DNA of 64,000 bases from CAVUAT01 sp963848045 (GTDB lineage: Bacteria; Actinomycetota; Thermoleophilia; Solirubrobacterales; 70-9). A program made the position numbers and the translations under genes. The notes beneath the pieces are model-generated. The model worked only from the letters and a program-made list of their open reading frames with translations, searched no databases and was not told the DNA's origin. The DNA lies in NCBI GenBank assembly GCA_963848045.1, contig CAWKCC010000004.1:62001-126000 (forward strand). Direction: 5' to 3'. Of this stretch, positions 34,769-41,595 are shown in pieces. The stretch's first letter is position 1. Every line of letters begins with the position of its first letter.

Positions 34769-34785
34769 CCGGGGGAACGTCGGCT

Positions 34786-34899
34786 CACATCTTCCAGGCC
34801 TTGCTTCGATGCCTGCTGGAGTTGGCACCTTCCCCGAACCGAAGTCCGAGGGGGTTGCCGGGGTTTCAACGGGCCAGTCCCTCCACCCCTCTAGATGTG
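34786..34899 (-). promoter_or_regulatory. SAM-I riboswitch aptamer (S-box)
   Basis: About 114 nt. P1 is formed by CACATCT and AGATGTG. Conserved elements in order are GAGGGGTGGAGGGACTGGCC, the GTTGAAACCCCGGCAACC run, GGTGCCAACTCC, and GGAAGATG closing P1. This order and wording is that of the SAM-I class, which represses on S-adenosylmethionine. It controls the thrC-like and MoaD-like genes. Confidence 0.93.
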
Positions 34900-34918
34900 T
34901 GCAGCTATGTGGCCGCGG

Positions 34919-34924
34919 AATATA
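34919..34924 (-). promoter_or_regulatory. Extended -10 promoter of the riboswitch transcript
   Basis: TATATT preceded by TGG (TGN extended -10) lies about 20 nt before aptamer helix P1. No good -35 is visible. The remaining 120 nt up to corA contain its ribosome-binding site (AGGAG) and presumably its promoter. Confidence 0.6.
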
Positions 34925-35045
34925 CCAGCGCCCGGTGCGGCCCGCCGGGAACGCCCCGGCCGGGCATCGGCTTGCGCGTGTCGCCGGAGCACTGCCGTAA
35001 AGTGATCGCCGATGGACGACGCGACCACACAGCAGGAGCCGGCCG

Positions 35046-36053
35046 ATGCCGAACCTCCCTCGCCCCAGGCTGCGCCGAGGCATCCGCGCGGGCGGGCGGG
35101 CCGTCGCGCCGGCGCAGGCTGAGCCGAGCGCCCCGAGCGTCGAGGAGATCGCGGCCGAGGGGCTGCGCTGGGTCAAGATCGACCGCCCGGGCGCCGCGGA
35201 GGAGGCATGGCTCGAGGAGCACTTCGACTTTCACCCGCTTGACCTCGAAGACGTGCTCTCGCGCAACCAGCGGCCGAAGATCGACAAGTACGAGGACTAC
35301 CTGTTCATCGTGCTGCACTTCCCGGTCTTCGACAGCGCCCGCGGGCGACTGGGCTCAGGCGAGCTCGACGTCTTCGTCGGCCCCGGCTTCCTGGTCACGA
35401 TCCCCAACCAGCCCCTGCCACCGGTCGGGTACCTGTTCGATCGCTGCCGCCAGAAGGAGGAGCTGCGCGACCAGCTGTTCAGCCGCGGATCCGGCTACCT
35501 GCTCTACCGCCTGGTGGACGACGGCTTCGACTACTGCTTCCCGATGCTGCGCAAGATCGGGAACAAGCTCGACGCCGTCGAGGAGGAGATCTTCGAGGGG
35601 CGCTCGGAGGAGGTCGTGCGCGACATCTCGAACGTCAAGCAGGAGATCATCAACTTTCGCAAGGTGATCCGCCCGCAGCGCCCCGTGCTCCGCGACCTGG
35701 AGCGCGTCAAGGACCGCTACCTCTCGCCCGAGATGGACCTCGAGATCTACTTCGACGACGTCGTCGACGCGCACGAGCGCATCTGGGACATGCTCGAGAA
35801 CTACAAGGAGGTGGTCGAGGCGCTCGAGGACACCAACGAGTCGGTGATCTCCCACCGCGTCAACGGCATCCTCCGCGTGCTCACCTCGATCAGCGTGATC
35901 GTGCTGCCGCTGACCCTGCTGGCGAGCCTCTGGGGCATGAACGTCGGCGTGCCCGGAGAGGGCGACCACACCGCGTTCTTCGTGATCGTTGGCGCCATGC
36001 TGATGATCATGTTCGGAATGGTTCTCTTCTTTCGCCGTCGCGGCTGGCTCTAG
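35046..36053 (+). CDS. corA: CorA-type magnesium/cobalt transporter
   Basis: 335 residues. A large cytoplasmic N-domain (about 1-270) with a long helix (EEVVRDISNVKQEIINFRK) precedes two C-terminal transmembrane segments. The selectivity motif at the end of TM1 is present as WGMN (GMN), followed by VGVPG. The tail ends in basic residues (FFRRRGWL). Homopentameric channel in the cytoplasmic membrane. A 10-bp GC hairpin follows the gene. Confidence 0.95.
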   Translation: MPNLPRPRLRRGIRAGGRAVAPAQAEPSAPSVEEIAAEGLRWVKIDRPGAAEEAWLEEHFDFHPLDLEDVLSRNQRPKIDKYEDYLFIVLHFPVFDSARGRLGSGELDVFVGPGFLVTIPNQPLPPVGYLFDRCRQKEELRDQLFSRGSGYLLYRLVDDGFDYCFPMLRKIGNKLDAVEEEIFEGRSEEVVRDISNVKQEIINFRKVIRPQRPVLRDLERVKDRYLSPEMDLEIYFDDVVDAHERIWDMLENYKEVVEALEDTNESVISHRVNGILRVLTSISVIVLPLTLLASLWGMNVGVPGEGDHTAFFVIVGAMLMIMFGMVLFFRRRGWL

Positions 36054-36065
36054 CGCGGTCGGTCA

Positions 36066-36095
36066 GAGGGCGGCGACCCGCAGAACGCCGCCCTC
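36066..36095 (+). terminator. Hairpin downstream of corA, no T tract
   Basis: Perfect 10-bp stem GAGGGCGGCG/CGCCGCCCTC with a 10-nt loop, 12 nt after the corA stop. I-shaped terminators without a U tract are described in actinobacteria; function here is inferred. Confidence 0.5.
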
Positions 36096-36167
36096 GGGGG
36101 TGATTCCCGGCGCTCGGCTCAGCCGCTGATGATCGCGGCGGCGAGGGTCCTCGATCGGCCGCCCTTC

Positions 36168-36173
36168 TACGAT
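36168..36173 (+). promoter_or_regulatory. -10 element (TACGAT, N7) of the HIT gene
   Basis: TACGAT lies 7 nt before GTG 36181 and includes the upstream ATG codon within it, which argues that GTG 36181 rather than ATG 36172 is the start. Confidence 0.5.
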
Positions 36174-36180
36174 GGGCCGT

Positions 36181-36669
36181 GTGGCCAACCAGCGCATCTG
36201 GGCGCCGTGGCGCCTCGACTACGTGAAGGACGCGAGCAAGGACATCGAGGAGGAGTGCATATTCTGCGCCAAGCCGCGGGAGGATGACGACGAGGGCAAC
36301 CTGATCGTGCACCGAGGCGAGCTCTGCTTCGTGATCCTCAACAAGTTTCCCTACACCAACGGCCATCTGATGGTCGCGCCTTACGCTCACGTCGCCTCGC
36401 TGCCGGAGATCGACGCCGACACGGTGGCCGAGATCATGCGCCTCGCCCAGAACGCGATGACCGTGCTCGAGCGCACCTACTCTCCGCATGGATACAACGT
36501 CGGCTTCAACCAGGGCAGGGTCGCCGGGGCGGGGGTCGAGCACCACATCCACATGCACATCGTGCCCCGCTGGGGCGGCGACACCAACTTCATGCCCGTG
36601 CTCGCCGACACCCGGGTGATGCCGCAGACCCTCGAGCAGAGCTACGAGGCGCTGGCCGGTTCCTTCTAA
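36181..36669 (+). CDS. HIT-family protein (Ap4A phosphorylase-like)
   Basis: 162 residues from GTG 36181; ATG 36172 would add three residues. Opens MANQRIWAPWRLDYV, then a CIFC zinc pair and the histidine triad HHIHMHIVPRW. The WAPWR opening and length place it with the actinobacterial Ap4A phosphorylase/HIT group (Rv2613c type), which phosphorolyses diadenosine polyphosphates. The gene immediately precedes a phosphohexomutase. Confidence 0.92.
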   Translation: MANQRIWAPWRLDYVKDASKDIEEECIFCAKPREDDDEGNLIVHRGELCFVILNKFPYTNGHLMVAPYAHVASLPEIDADTVAEIMRLAQNAMTVLERTYSPHGYNVGFNQGRVAGAGVEHHIHMHIVPRWGGDTNFMPVLADTRVMPQTLEQSYEALAGSF

Positions 36670-36682
36670 CCTGCCCGCTCCG

Positions 36683-38065
36683 ATGGCGATCACCTCCCCC
36701 CCTGCAGGGATCTTCAAGGCCTATGACATCCGCGGTGTCTATGGCGAGGAGATGGACGGCGGGACCGCCTTCGTACTGGGTCGCGCCTTCGCCCGCCTGC
36801 TTGGCGAGCTGCGGGGCAAGCCCACCGAGAGCCTCGGGATCGGGCTCGGCCGCGACATGCGGCTCACGGCTCCGGAGATGGCCGGGCGCTTCGCCGAGGG
36901 CCTGATGGAGGAGGGCTGCCACGTGATGGACGCGGGCGAGATCCCCACGGAGGTCCTCTACTACCTGGTGGGCTCGAGAAGCCTCGACGGCGGCGCGATG
37001 ATCACCGCCTCCCACAACCCCAAGGCCTACACGGGCGTGAAGCTGGTCCGCGAAGGCGCCCTGCCCCTGTCCGGCGACGCAGGGATCGGCGAGCTGCGGG
37101 AGATGATCGCCGGCGGCCTTCCAGAGAAGGGCCCCGGCGGCGGCACGATCGAAGTGGTCGACGTGCTCAAGGAGTTCCAGGAGGGCGCCCTGGCGATGAT
37201 CGGGGGAGGCAAGCATGTGAAGCCGATCAAGGTCGTCGTCGACGGTGGCAACGGCATGGCGGGCCCGATGATCGGCCCCCTGCTGCGCCACCTCAAGCTC
37301 AACCTGGTCGAGCTCTATTTCCAGCCCGACGGCGAGTTCCCCGACCACGAGCCCAACCCGCTGCTCGAGGAGAACCGCGAGCTGATCACCAAGACCGTCA
37401 TCTCCGAGAAGGCCGATCTCGGAATCGCCTGGGACGGCGACGGCGATCGCTGCTTCTTCATCGACGGCGAGGGCACCTTCGTGGACGGCGACTTTCTTAC
37501 CGCGCTGCTCGCCGAGTCGCTGCTGAAGCGCAAGGGAGGCGGCCACATCCTCTATGACGTGCGCGCGAGCCGCGCAGTGCGCGACACGGTCGAGGCCGCC
37601 GGGGGGACGAGCGAGGTCAACAGGGTGGGCCATGCCTTCTTCAAGGTGAGGATGCGCGAGACCGGTGCGATCTTCGGCGGCGAGGTCTCGGGGCACTACT
37701 ACTTCAGGGAGTTCTTCTGCGCGGATTCGGGCACGATTCCCGCTCTGCTGGTGCTCGAGATGCTCTCCGAGAAGGACGCCACGATGGTCGATCTGATCGA
37801 GGGCTTCCGCTCGAAGTACTTCATCTCGGGCGAGATCAACTCGGAGGTCGCTGATCAGGACGCGAAGATCGCCGAGATCGCGGAGCGCTACTCCGATGGC
37901 CAGATCGGGCGCCTGGACGGGATCTCGATTGACTACGCGGACTGGCACTTCAACGTGCGTCCCTCCAACACGGAGCCACTGCTGCGGCTCAACCTCGAGT
38001 CACTGGTCTCGCCCGAGCACATGGCCGAGAAGCGCGACGAGGTGCTGGGCCTGATCCGAGGATGA
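36683..38065 (+). CDS. manB: Phosphomannomutase/phosphoglucomutase
   Basis: 460 residues. Four-domain alpha-D-phosphohexomutase. The phosphoserine loop is TASHNPK, the metal loop DGDGDRC, the sugar-binding loop GGEVSGHYYF and the phosphate-binding loop RPSNTEP. Interconverts hexose-1- and hexose-6-phosphates for polysaccharide or nucleotide-sugar synthesis. Specificity for mannose or glucose cannot be set by eye. Confidence 0.95.
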   Translation: MAITSPPAGIFKAYDIRGVYGEEMDGGTAFVLGRAFARLLGELRGKPTESLGIGLGRDMRLTAPEMAGRFAEGLMEEGCHVMDAGEIPTEVLYYLVGSRSLDGGAMITASHNPKAYTGVKLVREGALPLSGDAGIGELREMIAGGLPEKGPGGGTIEVVDVLKEFQEGALAMIGGGKHVKPIKVVVDGGNGMAGPMIGPLLRHLKLNLVELYFQPDGEFPDHEPNPLLEENRELITKTVISEKADLGIAWDGDGDRCFFIDGEGTFVDGDFLTALLAESLLKRKGGGHILYDVRASRAVRDTVEAAGGTSEVNRVGHAFFKVRMRETGAIFGGEVSGHYYFREFFCADSGTIPALLVLEMLSEKDATMVDLIEGFRSKYFISGEINSEVADQDAKIAEIAERYSDGQIGRLDGISIDYADWHFNVRPSNTEPLLRLNLESLVSPEHMAEKRDEVLGLIRG

Positions 38066-39120
38066 GCGACGAGATCTGGGCGCGGATCTCGGACGCAGGC
38101 ATCAGGGCCCTGCGAATCCCCACTCCCTTCCAGGTCGGGCGCGTCAACTGCTACCTGCTCGAGGATGAGCCGCTCACGCTGATCGACACCGGGCCCAACT
38201 CCGGCAAGGCTCTCGACGAGCTCGAGAGCCAGTTCCGGGCGATTGGCCACAGCCTCGAGGAGATCGAGCTGATCATCCTCACTCACCAGCACATCGACCA
38301 CCTGGGGCTCGCGGACATCATCGCCAAGCGCTCGGGTGCCGAGGTGGCCGCGATCGACCTCGTGGTTCCGTTCGTCGAGAACTTCGGCGACGACGCCGAG
38401 CGCGACGACCGCGAGGCGGGAGAGCTGATGCGCCGGCATGGGATCTCCGAGGACGTGGTCCGGGCCTTGCAGCAGGTCTCGGGCAGCTTCCGTGCCTGGG
38501 GCTCGAAGACGAAGGTGACGAGACCTCTCCACGATGGGGAGACCCTGGTGTTCCGCGACCGCGAGCTCGAGGTCCAGCACCGCCCCGGGCACAGTCCGAG
38601 CGACACAATCTTCTGGGACCCGGAGCGCCGCATCCTGATCGCCGCCGACCACCTGATCGCCCACATCTCCTCGAACCCCCTGATCTCCCGTCCGCTCGAC
38701 GGCTCGGGCAAGCGGCCCCAGGCGCTGGTGGACTACATCACTTCGCTGAAGCGCACCCGTGAGCTGCCGGCCGAGATCGTGCTCTCAGGACATGGCGAGC
38801 CGATCACCGACCACGTCGCACTGATCGACCAGCGTCTGGAGCTGCACCAGCGCCGCGCCGAGAAGCTCTACAGGTTGATCGCGGAGGAGCCGCGCACCGG
38901 GCACGGGCTCGCCCAGGCGATCTGGGGCGACGTCGCCGTCACGCAGGCCTACCTGACGCTCTCGGAGGTGATCGGGCACGTCGATCTGCTGATCAACGCC
39001 GGCTACGTGCGCGAGGTCGAGCGCGACGGCGTGCTCAGCTTCGAGGCGACCTCGACCACGCCCGCGGACGAGCTCGGTGACCTGATCCCGGGCGGTAACC
39101 CGTCCTCCAGGGCGGGTTAG
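38062..39120 (+). CDS. Metallo-beta-lactamase superfamily hydrolase
   Basis: 352 residues, ATG overlapping the manB stop (ATGA). The zinc motif HQHIDH follows LIILT, with further ligands in HRPGHSPSD, AADHLI and SGHGEPI. The C-terminal 100 residues form a winged-helix-like extension (LIAEEPRTGHGLAQAIWG) as in LACTB2-type members. Possible roles are thioester hydrolysis or endoribonuclease activity; the substrate is unknown. Confidence 0.88.
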   Translation: MSDEIWARISDAGIRALRIPTPFQVGRVNCYLLEDEPLTLIDTGPNSGKALDELESQFRAIGHSLEEIELIILTHQHIDHLGLADIIAKRSGAEVAAIDLVVPFVENFGDDAERDDREAGELMRRHGISEDVVRALQQVSGSFRAWGSKTKVTRPLHDGETLVFRDRELEVQHRPGHSPSDTIFWDPERRILIAADHLIAHISSNPLISRPLDGSGKRPQALVDYITSLKRTRELPAEIVLSGHGEPITDHVALIDQRLELHQRRAEKLYRLIAEEPRTGHGLAQAIWGDVAVTQAYLTLSEVIGHVDLLINAGYVREVERDGVLSFEATSTTPADELGDLIPGGNPSSRAG

Positions 39121-39128
39121 ACGACAGC

Positions 39129-40148
39129 GTGGCGCCCACCACCTCTCCCACCGGCCCGCCGCACCCCGTATCGCAGCCCGCGGTCGCCCAACCCCTCGAT
39201 CATGCGGCGACCAAGAAGCGGATGCTGATCATCGTCAACCCGTATGCGACGACGGTCTCGGACCGGCTCAAGAACCTCGTCGTCTACGCGTTGCAGGCCC
39301 GCTACGAGGTCGAGGCGGTGGACACGGAGGCGTCCGAGCACGCGATCGAGATCGGCCGCGAGGCGCGCGACGGCGCCTACGACATCGTCGTCGCCTTCGG
39401 TGGCGACGGAACGCTGAACGAGGTGGCCAACGGCCTCGCCGGCACCGATGTCCCCGTCTCGGTGCTCCCGGGTGGCTCCACGAACGTCGTCTGCCGCATG
39501 CTCGGGATCCCCACCGACGTGGTCGACGCCACCGAACATCTGATCGCGCTGGCCGACGACTTCCGCCCCCGCCGGATCGACCTGGGCAGGATCAACGGGC
39601 GCCATTTCGTGTTCGCCTGCGGCATGGGCCTCGATGCCACTGTGGTCAGAAAGGTCGATTCCCACCCTCGCATCAAGTCGCGCTGGGGCCCCTGGTATTT
39701 CACCTGGGCGGGCATCTCGTCCTTCTACCGGGACTACCTGCGCAATCCCGTCAGGTTGGCGGTCGAGCTCGAGGGGACCCGTTTCGAGGGCGTCACCGCC
39801 GTGGTGCAGAACTCCGAGCCGTTCACTTACTTCCGAGAGCGCCCGGTGCGTGTCTGCGACGGGGGGGATCTCGACAACGGCACGCTCTCGCTGGCTGTGC
39901 TGCGCCGCGCCGCCCAGCGCGATATGCCCGCCCTGGCGGCTCGCATCCTCGGCCAGCGACTCAGGCCCTCGGGCCACCGGCAGATCGAGCACGCTGAAGG
40001 CGTCACGGAGGCGCTCGTCTCCTCGATCTCCGAGGATGAGGATGGGAGCCTCCGCCGCTTCCCGCTGCAGGTCGACGGCGACTACATCGGTGAGTTCGCC
40101 GAGATCCGGCTGGGCATCGACCCCCGGGCGCTCACCGTCGTCGCCTAG
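39129..40148 (+). CDS. Diacylglycerol/lipid kinase family protein
   Basis: 339 residues, GTG start. DAGK catalytic domain: IIVNPYATTVSDR at the start, ATP-binding FGGDGTLNEVANGLAG, LPGGSTNVVCRMLGI, and a C-terminal beta domain with the G-x-GLDA motif (CGMGLDATVV). Phosphorylates a lipid hydroxyl, in actinobacteria often in phosphatidylinositol or other glycerolipid pathways. Its TAG stop overlaps the stop of the convergent secreted-protein gene. Confidence 0.92.
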   Translation: MAPTTSPTGPPHPVSQPAVAQPLDHAATKKRMLIIVNPYATTVSDRLKNLVVYALQARYEVEAVDTEASEHAIEIGREARDGAYDIVVAFGGDGTLNEVANGLAGTDVPVSVLPGGSTNVVCRMLGIPTDVVDATEHLIALADDFRPRRIDLGRINGRHFVFACGMGLDATVVRKVDSHPRIKSRWGPWYFTWAGISSFYRDYLRNPVRLAVELEGTRFEGVTAVVQNSEPFTYFRERPVRVCDGGDLDNGTLSLAVLRRAAQRDMPALAARILGQRLRPSGHRQIEHAEGVTEALVSSISEDEDGSLRRFPLQVDGDYIGEFAEIRLGIDPRALTVVA

Positions 40149-41032
40149 CGGCAATACGCGTTGGTGACCAACGTGCTCGAGGCGGTCGGGCCGCTGGCGG
40201 CGGCAGCGTTGGACCACGCCCTGCGGGCGCGCCGGGTCTGGTAGACCAGCGCCGAGGAGAGCAGCCCCCCGACCGGGGTGCTGGTCGCGAAGCCGCCGCC
40301 CCGCGGCAGCTTCCCCTTGGGACAGGGGCCCGTCAGCGCAACGAAGTAGCTGCTCGCCGAGCCCAGCACCGGCTGGCTCACCGGGCGCGTCGTGATCCGG
40401 CCTACCTTGGCGCAGTAGGCGATCGCGACCAGGTTGCCCGGGTCTGCGCCGCCGAGCCTGGTGGCATCGACGACCCAGCCGACGCCGTTGCCCGCGATCG
40501 ACCGCGAGACGAAGCTCTCACCCGTCGCAGTGGGCGCCGGAGTCACGAAGCCGCCCGACAGCGGCTTGCTGCGCTTCGGGCAGGTGGCGAAGGTGGTCGC
40601 GCCCGAGTTGACCACTGCCGAGATGGGTGTCGCCCGCGACGCGGTCTTGATCTTGGCCCTGATCGCCTCGCAGTAGACGTAGGCCCTCAGCGTGTCGGCA
40701 GCCGGGGCCGGGAAATGCTCGACTCCCGAAACCCGCCACTTCTTCCTCCCGATCCGCCGGCTCTCGTAGACGTTGAGCCAGTGCGGGACAGCGGCAGGGG
40801 GAAGCACCGGCTCCGAGGTGACGTAGCCGCCGGCGACCGCGGTCGTTTTGCGCGGGCAGCGCGCCGTCGCCGAGGCGACGCTGTATGACCCGGAAGCGGT
40901 GGCAGTGGCGGTGGCCTGCTTCAGCTTCTTGGCGCCGCCCTTGCCCTTAGCGGCGCTCGCGCCGGGCGCGGCCAGGGCCAGCACCGCGGCGGCGGCCGCA
41001 ACGACCCTCACCCCTCTCCCCGTCCCGGCCAT
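40145..41032 (-). CDS. Secreted protein with repeated Cys/Gly-Gly-Phe modules
   Basis: 295 residues from ATG 41030-41032 with a GGAGGTGGAG ribosome-binding site. Signal peptide: RGVRVVAAAAAVLALAAPGASA. The mature part has three modules, each opening with a cysteine followed by a basic stretch and G-G-(Y/F)-x-T and closing with AYC or YVYC: CPRKTTAVAGGYVTS, CPKRSKPLSGGFVTP and CPKGKLPRGGGFATS. Disulfides within modules are likely. The same module occurs in the gene at the right edge of the window. Function unknown. Confidence 0.85.
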   Translation of the reverse strand: MAGTGRGVRVVAAAAAVLALAAPGASAAKGKGGAKKLKQATATATASGSYSVASATARCPRKTTAVAGGYVTSEPVLPPAAVPHWLNVYESRRIGRKKWRVSGVEHFPAPAADTLRAYVYCEAIRAKIKTASRATPISAVVNSGATTFATCPKRSKPLSGGFVTPAPTATGESFVSRSIAGNGVGWVVDATRLGGADPGNLVAIAYCAKVGRITTRPVSQPVLGSASSYFVALTGPCPKGKLPRGGGFATSTPVGGLLSSALVYQTRRARRAWSNAAAASGPTASSTLVTNAYCR

Positions 41033-41126
41033 CGGTCTCCACCTCCACGTGGGCCCCGCTCTGAGTCTGCACCGGGAGGGTACCGTGGCAGCCAACGGCT
41101 CCCTGGCCGCAAGAGGGGAAGCGACG

Positions 41127-41132
41127 TAGGCT
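41127..41132 (+). promoter_or_regulatory. -10 element (TAGGCT, N6) of the HIT gene at 41139
   Basis: TAGGCT with 6 nt to the ATG; the predicted transcript begins at the start codon. Confidence 0.6.
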
Positions 41133-41138
41133 GCCGCA

Positions 41139-41576
41139 ATGCCCGAGGTCGCCGAACACTGCCCGTTCTGCTCGATCGCGGCGGGCGACAGCCCGGCTCA
41201 CCTGGTCTTCGAGGATGAGGCCTCGCTTGCCTTCCTCGACAATCGCCCCCTCTTCCACGGCCACGCCCTGCTCATTCCAAGGGAGCATCACGAGACCCTG
41301 GCCGAGCTCCCTGACGGGGTCCTGGGCCCGCTCTTCGCCGCCGCCCGCATGCTCTCGCGGGCGATTCCCGAAGCGATGGGCAAGCCGGGCTCTTTCGTCG
41401 CCCTCAACAACGTGATCAGCCAGAGCGTCCCCCACCTGCATGTGCACGTCGTCCCGAGGGAGCGCAAGGATGGCCTGCGCGGGTTCTTCTGGCCGAGGAC
41501 GAAATACGAATCCGAGCGGCAGATGGATTCGGTCGCTGCGCAGGTCCGCGCCGCGGTGACCGCGGCATCGAGCTAG
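41139..41576 (+). CDS. HIT-family nucleotide hydrolase
   Basis: 145 residues. Zinc pair CPFC, the GHALLIPREHHET segment and the histidine triad HLHVHVVPR are all present, the Hint/HinT-like arrangement. The C-terminal GLRGFFWPRTKY is typical of actinobacterial HIT proteins. Convergent with relA, 19 nt between stops. Confidence 0.93.
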   Translation: MPEVAEHCPFCSIAAGDSPAHLVFEDEASLAFLDNRPLFHGHALLIPREHHETLAELPDGVLGPLFAAARMLSRAIPEAMGKPGSFVALNNVISQSVPHLHVHVVPRERKDGLRGFFWPRTKYESERQMDSVAAQVRAAVTAASS

Positions 41577-41595
41577 GCCCACCGGGCGCCCTGCG

